In this document: in pieces, positions 39,501 through 48,856 of the stretch
Layout of the letters: each line of letters begins with the position of its first letter
How positions within the stretch are numbered: the stretch's first letter is position 1
Assembly (NCBI GenBank): GCA_021204405.1
Contig: JAJPZJ010000069.1
Location: forward strand, 62,001-126,000
Length of the DNA stretch: 64,000 nt
Source: Tannerellaceae bacterium
GTDB taxonomy: Bacteria > Bacteroidota > Bacteroidia > Bacteroidales > Tannerellaceae
Reading direction: 5' to 3'
The notes under the pieces: model-generated
The model's input: only the letters and a program-made list of their open reading frames with translations
The model's database searches: none
Told to the model about the DNA's origin: nothing
Made by a program: the position numbers and the translations under genes

Positions 39501-39911
39501 TAAGTAATAACCGTAATCGGAATAAGGGTTATTGGTGTGTTCAGCCAGATAAGTACCTGCACTTTGCACATATTCCCATTTACGAGGGCCACGTGCATAG
39601 AAGAGCAGATAATCGGAACCTTTCCATGCCGGCAACTGGGGCAGGTCATCTATATATTTCTCTGAATAACCGGTAAAACTCTCGTCCTGTATCCAGCCTC
39701 CGTACCCATATACAGCTACCCGGGAGGGATCGGAAAATCCCATTTTTTGTAATTCAGTATACGTGATCTTACAAATACCGGTATCATCTACCCGTATTTT
39801 TACCCATTTACCTTCAGCTAATACGGAATTTGCCGCATACCGGTCGCCATTGGCCCGGCCGGTAACGGGAAGTAACAGTAAGCTTAGTAATACACAAAAG
39901 AGTCGAAACAT
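36516..39911 (-). CDS. porU: Type IX secretion system sortase PorU
   Basis: This 1,131-residue gingipain-like (C25) cysteine protease of the outer surface removes cargo C-terminal domains and joins the cargo to anionic lipopolysaccharide. Signal peptide MFRLFCVLLSLLLLPVTG. The catalytic residues are visible: His639 in FNYMGHGDTQ and Cys672 in VTATCDFTRFD. The C-terminus (NATPNPAREQVEFSLYH ... GVYIYRA ... KLIILTQ) is itself a T9SS type A sorting domain, as known for PorU, which keeps its own. porV follows. It is intact over 3.4 kb, so the secretion route seems functional even though two likely cargo genes are broken. Confidence 0.93.
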   Translation of the reverse strand: MFRLFCVLLSLLLLPVTGRANGDRYAANSVLAEGKWVKIRVDDTGICKITYTELQKMGFSDPSRVAVYGYGGWIQDESFTGYSEKYIDDLPQLPAWKGSDYLLFYARGPRKWEYVQSAGTYLAEHTNNPYSDYGYYLLSDAGGSKEMATSSAVSQASPQQIFTTFDDYVCHEQDLVSVNESGRELFGEAFSSNLLQYFNFTIPGITTDEGRMGFRFISRPSSGTGEAALSIGSQDALKLSFQTVSDSYVTGVARKDSKQWLPDGNEQVTAQLVYNQFGHTNARLDYIWLQVKRALQPYGSYTFFRALGSLNAISRFTVRNATANTMIWDVTTGTDPQLLPSSLSGTELTFTIPAGSELREFVIVEPTQSSFLKYEMVGEIENQNLHMLAQTDMVIVCPAAFVSHATRLAEAHKATGRLDVIHVVTQDQIFNEFSSGTPDATAIRKFMKMFYDRSSSGGKAPRYLLLFGDGAFDNRLITSEWANISATNMLLTYQTQESLNSSSYTYDLYYGTLEDGTGNYLYRENINVGVGRLPVRTVTQAKNVVDKLIAYMNNENAGVWKNKVVFMSDDETKTGENFMSNSESMAARIETDYPQYLVKKIYYDAYKKDFSGLATYPDVKTEFQKQLKEGVFFFNYMGHGDTQSLSDEKILVAADISQFSYKYLPVWVTATCDFTRFDAVSTSAGEQVLLHPTSGGIALFTTARVAYAGPNFTFNDALVRSLFAKDETGKYPALGDVIREACSAVTDYRMYRLGFVLVGDPALVLNYPEYTMEVTAINGVTVDNGTDITFKALEHVTIEGEVYTPAGSFASDFSGEINATVMDSKVTLETLDNNDFGAFTYEDYTGILYTGNETVENGKFSFTFTVPKDISYSDSIGKLNLYALDAAGREANGSFLGYRVGGTATGVEEDNEGPEIRQLYLNDSTFVEGGQVNTTPFFYARVWDQSGINITGNSLGHDITLSIDNWPYTTYTLNSYFETVSGSDGEGIIRYSIPALDPGIHTAEFQIWDVMNNSTTTTFTFEVVEGLKPFLAEINATPNPAREQVEFSLYHNRPESRMKVTIMVYDMTGRLQWKHEESGSSEYFDAYKVTWDLRSNGGGRLRPGVYIYRAAISTDNSKEATAARKLIILTQ

Positions 39912-39953
39912 TTTTTATCTTTTATCTGCCGGAACAAGCCGGATAACTTTATT

Positions 39954-40568
39954 TTACCGGACGGAAAAGTCCAGCAACTTCCTGTCTCCGATAAAACCCT
40001 GCAAATGGTCGCCGATCTTTACCGGGCCCACTCCTGCCGGCGTACCAGTATAGATCAGGTCGCCGATCTTCAATGTAAAAAAACGACTTACATATGCAAT
40101 GATCTTATCTACCGGGAAAAGCATATCGGCCGTGTTGCCAGCCTGTACGGTACTACCGTTGATATCCAGCCGGAAAGGTATATTAGTTATCCTCCCAACC
40201 TCCTTCAAGGGTACGAACGAACCAATTACTGCCGAATGATCGAAAGCTTTGCTCAGCTCCCAGGGTAACCCCTGTTGGCGGAGGCGGCTTTGGAGGTTGC
40301 GGGCAGTAAAGTCGATCCCCACTGTTATTTCACTGTAATACCGGTGTGCAAAACGTTCGGCAATATTTTTCCCCAGCCGGTCTATCTTTACAACTATCTC
40401 CGTTTCGTAATGTATTTCCGAAGAGAAGTCAGGTATAAAAAACGGTTTTCCATCCTTTAAAAGGGAAGAGTCCAGTTTCATAAAGATAGTAGGCTCTGAT
40501 AATTCTAACGAATGATGCATCTCTTTATTGTGATTTGCATAATTCATTCCTACTGCTATTATTTTCAT
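39954..40568 (-). CDS. Fumarylacetoacetate hydrolase family protein
   Basis: This 204-residue enzyme belongs to the FAH superfamily (hydrolases or decarboxylases/isomerases of small acyl compounds). Metal-binding and fold blocks: KIIAVGMNYANHNKEM, ETEIVVKIDRLGKNI, TVGIDFTARNLQ and GDLIYTGTPAGVGPVKIGD. The short single-domain form resembles YcgM-type proteins; oxaloacetate or acylpyruvate chemistry is possible but not shown. It lies upstream of porU on the same strand, 42 bases away. Confidence 0.88.
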   Translation of the reverse strand: MKIIAVGMNYANHNKEMHHSLELSEPTIFMKLDSSLLKDGKPFFIPDFSSEIHYETEIVVKIDRLGKNIAERFAHRYYSEITVGIDFTARNLQSRLRQQGLPWELSKAFDHSAVIGSFVPLKEVGRITNIPFRLDINGSTVQAGNTADMLFPVDKIIAYVSRFFTLKIGDLIYTGTPAGVGPVKIGDHLQGFIGDRKLLDFSVR

Positions 40569-40614
40569 GTGATGAAAGGATTTTAAATATAGAAAGCAGA
40601 TCCGGCCGGCCGGT

Positions 40615-41265
40615 TTATTTTTGTGAAGAGTTCAACCGGTTAAACATAACCGCCAGATGGGCATACATAGAGATATTCTGGACAACAATATTTTTAGGTA
40701 TCCGAATACGGAAAGGGGTAAAATTCCATACGGCTTTGATGCCGCTTTCGATCAGCCAGTCGGTTACCTCCTGTGCCCGCTCCACCGGCACGGTAAGTAT
40801 ACCGATAGTAGCTCCCAGCTCCTTTTGCCAGGCAGGTAATTCACTGAGATGGTATACGGGGATATTCCGGATCGTAGTACCAACTACATCCGGCTTGATA
40901 TCAAAACCGGCAACGATCTCCAGCCCGTACTGATCCAACCCTTTATCATGTAAAAGGGCTGCCCCCAGGCTACCGACCCCAAACAGGAAGGCTTTGTGCT
41001 GGACGGTAAAACCGAGGAACTCTTCCAGTACATTTACCAGGGTATCGATCTCATAGCCTACACGGGTTTTACCGGTGATCTGAACAAAAGAGAGGTCTTT
41101 GGCAACCTGGCTTGGGCCTACACTTATTTCTTTAGCGATCTGTGTAGACGAAATAAATGTCTCTCCTTTGGTTTTCATTAATTTAACAAAAGCTAAGTAC
41201 CAGGGGAGTCTACGCAGGGTAGGCTCGGGCACTTTCCAAAGTTGTTTTATATCATCGTTGGCCAT
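40615..41265 (-). CDS. rex: Redox-sensing transcriptional repressor Rex
   Basis: This 216-residue DNA-binding repressor senses the NADH/NAD+ ratio. It has an N-terminal winged helix (VPEPTLRRLPWYLAFVKLM; ISVGPSQVAKDLSFVQITG, the recognition helix) and a Rossmann domain with GVGSLGAALLHDKG and IVAGFDIKPDVVG. The C-terminal helix completes the dimer. It is intact, with its own -7 element. Confidence 0.93.
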   Translation of the reverse strand: MANDDIKQLWKVPEPTLRRLPWYLAFVKLMKTKGETFISSTQIAKEISVGPSQVAKDLSFVQITGKTRVGYEIDTLVNVLEEFLGFTVQHKAFLFGVGSLGAALLHDKGLDQYGLEIVAGFDIKPDVVGTTIRNIPVYHLSELPAWQKELGATIGILTVPVERAQEVTDWLIESGIKAVWNFTPFRIRIPKNIVVQNISMYAHLAVMFNRLNSSQK

Positions 41266-41295
41266 ACTCGCTCTTTACATTCTACTCGTAGTTTG

Positions 41296-41303
41296 CAAAA
41301 GTA
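41296..41303 (-). promoter_or_regulatory. -7 element of rex
   Basis: TACTTTTG on the minus strand, about 30 bases before the start codon, fits TAnnTTTG. Confidence 0.5.
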
Positions 41304-41404
41304 CAACTTTTTTTCAGAATGTTTGGTTTACAGGTGATTTTATAAAGAAGTAAATACAGGAAAGGATCAAACACGGAGACACAGAGACATGGAGGTTTTC
41401 AGAT

Positions 41405-41443
41405 AAAAAGGCCTTACCCCCATGCAAGGGATAAGGCCTTTTT
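41405..41443. terminator. Terminator after DUF6383 gene 3
   Basis: A perfect 12-bp stem AAAAAGGCCTTA / TAAGGCCTTTTT has a 15-base loop and A/T runs at both ends, so it can act in both directions. Confidence 0.75.
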
Positions 41444-41482
41444 TCTCTCTGTATTTTCCTTCACAGGTTTCTCTACAGAAAC

Positions 41483-41535
41483 TTTTATTACTTTAGTATT
41501 AATATCCCACTTGTTCGCCTGTCGCAGGTTACTTA
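41483..41535. repeat. DUF6383 3'-flank repeat, copy 2
   Basis: It shares TTTTATTACTTTAGTATTAA and TCGCAGGTTACTTA with 1120-1176, again between two hairpins and just past a DUF6383 stop codon. The copies differ by a few bases and a short gap. Confidence 0.6.
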
Positions 41536-41560
41536 ACCCCACCTGTTGAAAGGTGGGGTT
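41535..41560. terminator. Hairpin downstream of DUF6383 gene 3
   Basis: A perfect 10-bp stem AACCCCACCT / AGGTGGGGTT has a 6-base loop, in the same place as the 1177-1200 hairpin of gene 1. Confidence 0.5.
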
Positions 41561-41607
41561 CCGTGGTTATTTAGAATTATTTATTTCCCCCCCTATGCGG
41601 GTATTTT

Positions 41608-44600
41608 TTATTTTACGATTGCTTTTACAGGTTCTTCACCTTCCACCGCTACTACTACAATTCCTTTCGGAGCTGTAATCGAAGCATTATCTGATGTAAG
41701 AACTTTGTTGGCAACTGCCTGACCAAGAATATTATTGATCACTACTTTTTTGCCTGAAGCATTCAGGATAGTTACTTTACCTTCAGAAGCAATTACCCGA
41801 ACACTGGTTGCTGTAACCTTATCGTTTGAAGTCGCTGTACCTTCGGCACCTGCTACCACATCGAAGATTTCGGCCAATCCGTATGCCTCGTTACTCTCTT
41901 GTACAATTACCATCACCCCATTAATATTCTGCAACCAACCTCCGTTATTTGTAGTAGGAGCGATCTGGTTACCTACCGATTCGATCAGGAAGCGTTTGTC
42001 TACATCATCAAGCAAACGGAAAGAGAATACATATCTTTTATGGTCGTTATTACCCAGGAAGATCCGGTCTTCTTTAGGGAAACGTGCATAGTTACCACCG
42101 CTTAGTGCGTGTTGTACCTCTTCGGCAGTCATTCCTGCATTCTTACCACGCAACAGGTAAAGTGTATCACCTACGTGTGCACCTTCCACAAAGGCCAGAC
42201 GTGTTTTATTTAATGCACCATATATTTCTTTACCTAAATAGTCGGCATTCTTAACCGAATCCTGTGCATTATACAGGTATTCAGCTTTCACTACCCTATC
42301 GTAACGTTTTGTATGGATACAGTTCAACAAATCTTCAAGGGTTGTATGACTTGGATCATCACACCAGATTGTATCACCTGCTGCAATGTCAGGATGCAAA
42401 GCAATCATATACTGAGGCATACTTGTATTGAAACGTACATAAGCAGTATCCACATAGAATGTATAAGATGTACCTTCATTTTCCGGGAACTGGTATGAAT
42501 TAGGCATCGTAAGGAAGCTGATCGTTTTTTTCACCTTCCGCAGAAAGCCCCTCCCGATAGAGTATTTCACCTGCATCTTTTGTTGAACCAGGAGAGCTTT
42601 TACCCAGCATTTCTGCATTATTATGGTATCCGTAGAATTTCAACCAAACCGGCGAGTTCTGTGCATCACCTGCTTCTGACGGGTCTTTGTCGTCGAAACG
42701 TCTGTAAAGAGGAGAATCATCGGCAACTACTGCAAAGGCAGAAGTTCTGATTTCGCTAGAGAATTTATCATATAATGTTCCTCTGGTTAAAGCTAGCGTA
42801 TTATCATCTACAGAGGCTTTAAACTCAGCATAGTCATTTGAATTATAAACACCTAAATAAAAAGTTCCGTCTGAATTAGAATATACTTTCCTGCTAAATA
42901 TAGCTTCAGAGCTCTTTGTGTTAACTTTAGTAAGTACTATTTGACTACGCTGATTTTTTTGTATATACATAAAATTCAATATTATTATCTATTACAAATC
43001 TTAAATTCTCCTGTTTTCCATCTTTATCATATACCGGAACCCAATAGAGTCCATTATAATCTGCACTGATAGGAGAATCTGAAGCATTACTGTAATAGTC
43101 TACTGAATTATCTGAAGTATAGAAATAAGCGCTTACGATATTTGCTTCCAATAACGCATAATAAGGAGTTTGGGTGGCTTCTACAAAGTTATTTTCTTTC
43201 AGGAAGAATGCCTGTGGTTCATGCCCTTCCTCTAATTCTTTTACATAATATTTACGGGTATTTTCATTATAAGCCACATAACTTCCTTCTTTGAATTTAG
43301 AGTTAGAAACCCGTAAATAATAAGCGTTTCTCACTAAGTTATCGTATCCATAGATATCATCCCGTACTGCATCTTCAAGAGAAACCAGCAAATATTCTTC
43401 TTCTGCATCCACATATAATCCATCTTCTCCACCCGCCAGGCTCTTATCCATTACTAAACCGTGCAGATAGTCAAAGCGATACTTTTCAACTTTAAGTTCA
43501 TCTTCAGTAAGATATTTATATCCGATCTTTTTATCGGTTGCATCAATTGCTTTTACAGTTATTGTATCTTTTATTGAACCTCTAAAATAGAAATAGGTAT
43601 CAGAACTACCTTCTACTGCATAAAATTGAGTTCTTGGAGAGAAATAAGAAAAGGCTTCTTCGTCAAACTCCCTGTTTATAATTTCTACCGGTGAAGTTGT
43701 TGAACTGGTATTTACTTGTTCAATAGCCCAGTGAGCAGCAGGCATACGTTCAAAATCCTGGTTTTGAACCTGCTGTATCCATCCCCAGGAACCTGCAAGA
43801 TTAGCAATCAGATAATCCCCATTCCTGTTTATTGTATAAATACCCTTTTTAATAGTAGTCGGAACTAATCCTTTCAATGAATATCCTAAAGAAATCTTGA
43901 TATTCTGGTCAGCGCAATTCGGTGCTGAGCTACCGACTGCAGTATAATCATAGAATGTTACCATACTCACATCCAACAGATTTGCCATATAGATATAAGC
44001 ATTAGCAACTAAATTTGTAACATTATTATAATCATCATATACCTCTACCCATGCCGAGCCATCTTTCTTTTGCGAAGCTTCTACTTCATTCAGGTATCCT
44101 TCCGACTGGATATAGATCTGATTGCTTAACACTTCATATGTAAACTTAAAGTTGTAAGATTCCTGTAAACGGTAAACAGCGTTTGCATTATCAGTAGTCA
44201 GCTTAATTAATTTACTATTATTTTCAGTTCCTTCATAATAGGCAGTATCTACTACAAGATATTTATAGTTATCAGACTTCAGGTCTTCTGTTCAGTTAGT
44301 TATTAATTTACATAACCAGAAGTAGCAACATCCTCTGCCCGAAGATCGGATTCTGTAAACAGGTTAACCTGTCCTTCGCTTACTTCTTTATCAAAACTTA
44401 AAGCAAATTGCATAGATTCGCTGTTTGTACAAAGTAACTCATTCAGGTCATCTGCGGATAACGGAAGCACATCGTCTAATGTATAAGGTTGAATATTAAA
44501 TGCGTCTGATACATTTGCCAAATCATTTACCTTAACTTTTTTACCATATACATTTTGCCCGCTATTAGCTATATATACTACATTGGTATCATCTACATAG

Positions 44601-45028
44601 TAGTAAACCGGAGATGCAGCCTCGATAGCTGTAGAAGAAACTCCGTTTAGCCAACGGGCAATGTTACCACCTAACTGTGCGCTTTCAGTAGCAGAACCCA
44701 GGTCAGAAGTATCAAAACTTAATTTTAAACCTGTTTTACGGTTAATGAATGTATATTCAGGAAGAGAAGTTGCCGAAGCTTTATTTACTTCAACTTCCCA
44801 AAGATAATTATTTAAAGAAGAAAGGGTAGTTGGTACCGACATGGAAGCCTGATATGACCAACCTTCAGACTCAGTGTCTGTAATAGTTAGAAAACGGGTT
44901 CCGTCTCCCAATAAATAGAACTTTCCATTCTCATACTTTCCGGTTTCGACAGTTGATATCTGTGCCGAAGCCATAAATGAGAACGCCAGCAAAAAGCTGG
45001 TCAATAAAGTAAAAAATCTTTTGTTCAT
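41608..45028 (-). pseudogene. DUF6383 family secreted protein, gene 3 (several frameshifts)
   Basis: About 1,140 codons encode the same architecture as genes 1 and 2: signal peptide MNKRFFTLLTSFLLAFSFMASA, a long beta-rich body with HWAIEQ and EIINREF segments, and the shared C-terminal domain ending GIVVVAVEGEEPVKAIVK. The frame breaks at three points. Near 44300 a stop follows SGYVN, and the paralogue suggests a short missing or altered stretch. Near 42955-42961 there are seven A where six would keep frame. Near 42524-42530 there are again seven A where six are expected. Parts between breaks are well preserved, so the lesions are recent or are errors. Flanks share blocks with gene 1 on both sides, which points to duplication of the whole cassette. 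Confidence 0.75.
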
Positions 45029-45078
45029 AATCATTTAATTTAATATTAGTAATAGTGTAATAAAATGCTTATATACCG

Positions 45079-45110
45079 TTTTTTAGCCACACAAATAGCC
45101 GGCTAAAAAA
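45079..45110. other. Hairpin in the upstream region of DUF6383 gene 3
   Basis: A perfect 10-bp stem TTTTTTAGCC / GGCTAAAAAA has a 12-base loop. Gene 1 has a different hairpin (GTTCG/CGAAC followed by an A-run, near 4709-4733) at the corresponding place. It could be a terminator, an attenuator or a protein site. Confidence 0.4.
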
Positions 45111-45197
45111 AACGTTCCTTTAATTTAGCCTGTGGGAATGACCGCGTTTGTGCCTTCGTCACAGAAACCAAAGAATTCATACTGATAAGTTAGTAGA

Positions 45198-45275
45198 TTG
45201 ATAAGAAAGCAGATAGATTAGAAAAAAATCCGGGTAAAACTGTTGGAGTTATGAAAGTTATATGTATTTTTGCTG
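45198..45275. repeat. DUF6383 upstream block, copy 2
   Basis: It aligns with 4823-4900 over its full length (TTGATAAGAAA, AGATAGATT and TGTATTTTTGCTG in the same order and spacing). Confidence 0.65.
45243..45272 (+). promoter_or_regulatory. Bacteroidetes-type promoter pointing away from DUF6383 gene 3
   Basis: TTG (45243-45245), 19 bases and TATTTTTG (45265-45272) match the consensus and the copy at 4867-4896. The next gene on this strand starts almost 600 bases further on. Confidence 0.55.
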
Positions 45276-45752
45276 TACGAATTAAAGGAACGTTTTTTAC
45301 CATCACTATCTTTTTATATCCACTAATTTTTATTTTTATAATATTATATAATGTACGGGCGTACATTAATTTATAGTATTGTATCTCCCACGCAGCACAC
45401 ATCTTGTTAACTCCCGGATTGGTTATCCATAAAGAATTCTTTTGTTCCTACATGAAATTACAGCCTGAATTTCCAGCCGAAATCAAATAGGAATCCTTGT
45501 AAGGGCACCTGCGGGAGGAGCCAATCTCCGGGATAATCCAAGTGGCAAAATGATCTAAGTGGTAGGTAAGAGATTAAGGAGCATGTCCGATCATATGCAA
45601 TTTTTCAGCTTTTAATGGAGATCTTAAAATAGCAGGAGAGGGGAATTGTTTTTACATAAATCTTACTTGCGGGAAACCGGTTATGAATATAATCAGCATA
45701 TGTAAAGAATATAACTTGCAGACATGCAGTCTTTTTTATTATATTTACGGGA

Positions 45753-45790
45753 GTTTTTTTACGTTCCACGATCGTGGAACGTAAAAAAAC
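45753..45790. promoter_or_regulatory. 38-base perfect palindrome
   Basis: The left arm GTTTTTTTACGTTCCACGA (45753-45771) is the exact inverse complement of the right arm (45772-45790), with no spacer. It lies 65 bases upstream of the HU-like gene. It could be an operator for a dimeric regulator or a terminator. The inner GTTCCAC...GTGGAAC recalls parS half-sites, but with four extra bases between them. Confidence 0.7.
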
Positions 45791-45855
45791 AGCCCACCTG
45801 AGCAGAAAAAGGTACAGAAGAAACAAAATCTAAGTCTATACTAATTTATAAAACT

Positions 45856-46472
45856 ATGGCAGCACAGTATGATTTTTGGAAAAAGCCTGTACGTAATGGA
45901 GAAGAAGATGAGCATATCCTGGTTTCCAAAATGATTTCATCCAGTACAGTTAAAAAGGAGGAGTTAATTAAATATGTAGCCGATACAACCTCGTTCAGCC
46001 CGGGGGGGATATAGTGGGCGTATTGGATGCATTGATGGATGCAATGGTTATGAACCTCCAATTCGGACGTACCGTTGAACTGGGAGATTTCGGTTTTTTC
46101 TCCCTTAAGCTACAGGCGCGGCCTGTTAAAGATAAGAAGGAGATCCATGCCCAGTCGGTTTCGGTGGTGAATGCGAATTTCCGGACGTCGGCTGTATTGA
46201 AGCGAAAAGTCAGTAATATTTCCTTAAAGCGGGCCCGGGAAGGATTTGCGTCGTCCGAAGAAGGTTCACCGGAAAGACGGAAAGAATTGTTGAAGAATCA
46301 TTTTAAAAATCATATTTCCCTCAATGTAGAACAGTATCGCCGGCTAACCGGATTGTTGAAGGGGAAGGCTCTCCGCGAATTACATAAGTGGGTAGAAGAA
46401 GGATACCTCGATACCCAGGGAGCAGCGCCTCATATGGTGTTTATAAAAAAGAGAGAGACAGCAAAGGAGTAA
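45856..46472 (+). pseudogene. HU-related histone-like DNA-binding protein (frameshift)
   Basis: The protein of about 205 codons begins MAAQYDFWKKPVRNGEEDEH, the start of the HU-related (TIGR01201-type) family common in Bacteroidetes. The HU fold runs over the first 125 residues (STVKKEELIKYVADTTS; VGVLDALMDAMVMNLQFGR; VELGDFGFFSLKLQA). A C-terminal helical part of about 60 residues follows. The G-run at 46002-46008 has seven bases, where five or eight would keep the frame open from SFSPG into DIVGVLDA; as it stands a TAG follows at 46012. The break lies in a homopolymer, so it may be an error or a slippage switch. Confidence 0.7.
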
Positions 46473-46589
46473 GTGGAATGCTTCAGTAACACACCGGGTA
46501 GTAGCAGGTATATAAGATGGAAGGCCTACGGAAAGAAAGAGTTCACTACCAATATAATGTAGGTAAACCCTTTCTTTCCGAACTAGATT

Positions 46590-47501
46590 TTATCCCAGAT
46601 GGTTACCACCTGTTACTCCATATATTTCGGCTGTTACATAGCTTGATTCCTGTGAGGCAAGGAATACATATACACCGGCTAACTCAACCGGCTGACCGGC
46701 GCGTTTTAATGGAGTATCCTGGCCAAATTCAGGTAATTTTTCCTGTGGTTGGCCACCTGATACCTGCAAGGCAGTCCAGATAGGTCCCGGACCTACACTA
46801 TTGACACGGATACCTTTCTCGGCCACCTGTTTAGCCAAAGCTCTTGTAAAGGCAAGGATCGCACTTTTGCTTGCAGCATAGTCAAGCAGTGTAGGACTTG
46901 GCTGATAAGCCTGGATAGAAGAGGTCGTGATTATAGAAGCTCCGGGAGGCAGTAAGGGTAAGGCTGCCTTGATAATCCAAAACAGTGAGAATACGTTGGT
47001 CTCAAAAGTTTTTACCAACTGTTCAGTCGTAATATCCTGAATGTCTTTTACTGTAACCTGTTTACCAGCCACCAGCGCCAGGATATCTATGCCACCCAGT
47101 TGTTCATTGGCTACTTCAACCAGCCGGCGGCAGAAGTTTTCATCACTTACATCGCCAGGGATCAGGAAAGCTTTACGTCCTTCTGCTTCGATAAGTTGAG
47201 CAACCTCTTCTGCATCCTGTTGTTCGGATGGCAGATAGTTGATCGCTACATCTGCTCCTTCACGTGCATAGGCTATAGCTGCTGCACGGCCAATACCCGA
47301 GTCGCCACCGGTAACCAGGGCTTTACGACCTTCGAGACGGTTATGCCCGATATAACTTTCTTCGCCACAGTCGGGTTTCGGAGTCATATCGGCCTGTAGC
47401 CCAGGAGGGTCCTGTTTTTGTTTAGGAAATCCTTCCTGGCGGTATTGTGTCACCGGATTCTGCATTTCTTCAAATTCAATCTTTTTCATCTTATTCATCA
47501 T
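46590..47501 (-). CDS. SDR family oxidoreductase, YghA/YdaD-like
   Basis: This 303-residue NAD(P)-dependent short-chain dehydrogenase is of the long-N-terminus stress type ([20 protein letters not shown] before the Rossmann fold). Visible are the cofactor loop [20 protein letters not shown], the catalytic Ser in [13 protein letters not shown], the Tyr/Lys pair in [11 protein letters not shown], and the end [15 protein letters not shown]. The substrate is unknown. Relatives are general-stress proteins. Its start overlaps the stop of the FAD oxidoreductase gene by 11 bases. It is intact, unlike its upstream neighbour. Confidence 0.88.
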   Translation of the reverse strand: MMNKMKKIEFEEMQNPVTQYRQEGFPKQKQDPPGLQADMTPKPDCGEESYIGHNRLEGRKALVTGGDSGIGRAAAIAYAREGADVAINYLPSEQQDAEEVAQLIEAEGRKAFLIPGDVSDENFCRRLVEVANEQLGGIDILALVAGKQVTVKDIQDITTEQLVKTFETNVFSLFWIIKAALPLLPPGASIITTSSIQAYQPSPTLLDYAASKSAILAFTRALAKQVAEKGIRVNSVGPGPIWTALQVSGGQPQEKLPEFGQDTPLKRAGQPVELAGVYVFLASQESSYVTAEIYGVTGGNHLG

Positions 47502-48739
47502 TTAAGTTATTATATATTGATCTATTTTTATAGAAACGTCTGTAACCAAATACTTTTTCCCGTTCGTCCTGTATGCCACATAAACGATTCCTGATCATCT
47601 GGGCGGCGATCATACTGAAAGTAATGCCATTACCTCCATAGCCTAAAGCATACAGCATCTTATCGTTGCCAGGCCAGGGCCCTATAAAAGGAAGCCCGTC
47701 GGTTGTTGAGCTGAATGTGCCACACCAGGCCATATCGGTAACAAAGAGGATAGAAGGGAAAAGCTTCTTTATTTTTTTCTGTAATATCTCTATTTTCTTT
47801 CTCAGCAGGTTGTCTCTTTTTACCGGGTCTTTGAAAGGTTCATCTTCACCTCCTGCAATAATCCGGTTGTCATTGGTTGTACGGATATAGAGGATAGGGT
47901 TGCTGTGTTTCCCAGATAAGGCTTTTTCCGGACCACAAATATTTTTCTTCTACCGGCTGTGATACGATTGCATAGGTAGAGGTGAGTTGCATCATATCCT
48001 GTGGTAAGAATTTGCCCGCTTCGAATCCGGCTGCGATAATAACGTATTTGCACTTGATCCGGTAGCCGGAAGCGGTTTGTAGTTCATAAGATTCTCCTTT
48101 ATCTGTAGCTTGAGTGATAGGCGTGTGGGTATAAACTTTCAGCCTATTATTTACCAGGTGATAATCTACCAGATGGGTGGCCATGGCGTAGGCATCTATC
48201 TGGGCGGAAGCATTATTGACCAGGGCAGCGGGTGCAATTAGCTGATAGCGGGTATATAGCTCCCGGGTATCCAGATACCCCACCGGCAGCGTATGTTTTG
48301 CCCATATCTCATATTCTTTCCGGAGCAGGCCGACATCTTTAGGGGTACTGGCATAAAAAATGCTGGGTACCCTTTCGAAACCGGCATCGTATTCCACACT
48401 GACTCCTATCTCTTCTATATCGGCTATCGACCTAAGGCAGGCCTGGTAGGCCATTACAGCTTCTTTTTCACCTATCATTTCCGAGAGTTTACAGAGTGGA
48501 GTATCGATCTCATATTGCAGCAAGGCGGTACTGGCAGCAGTACTTCCGGTTGCAATACTTCTTTTGTCGACTAAGGTACACCGGATGTCGGATTTACATA
48601 ATTCGTGTGCAACCAGTGAACCGGTTATCCCTTCTCCTATAATCACTACATCCGTAGCATGATCGGTGGTAAGTGGGTTGAAATAGTTGTAGAGCGGATT
48701 TTTTGCAATCCAGTAAGGTAAGCCTGAGTACAGATCCAT
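47491..48739 (-). pseudogene. FAD-dependent amine/glycine oxidase-type oxidoreductase (frameshift)
   Basis: A DadA/glycine-oxidase-like flavoenzyme of about 415 codons. The FAD-binding start is DVVIIGEGITGSLVAHELCK, with LVDKRSIATGSTAASTALLQ following, and YVIIAAGFEAGKFL further on. A frame change near 47910-47920 (after IWETQQPY, where one extra C fits) separates the main part from the C-terminal part, which still reads GLPFIGPWPGNDKMLYALG and then YGGNGITFSM. It lies between genes for a Mn catalase and an SDR enzyme on the same strand, probably one operon. The substrate is unknown. Confidence 0.75.
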
Positions 48740-48856
48740 TTAACGGGTGCATTTTACATTCAACATGTATTAAAAAGAAGCAGGAGTTACCTGAGTACTT
48801 TATCTATCTCCTCTGTATAACTCCATCTTCCTGTCATTTACTTTATAAAAGCCGGC

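Larger units (their letters stand above)
45029..45855. other. Intergenic region between DUF6383 gene 3 and the HU-like gene
   Basis: The region is AT-rich and has no credible gene. It holds the DUF6383 leader (minus strand ACTATTACTAATATTAAAT), a hairpin (45079-45110), the block shared with gene 1 (45198-45275) with a plus-strand promoter, and a 38-base perfect palindrome (45753-45790). Confidence 0.55.

Noticed and set aside
45753-45790. Canonical parS site
   Set aside because: The half-sites GTTCCAC and GTGGAAC are separated by GATC, four bases more than in the 16-base parS consensus, and no parAB genes are near.
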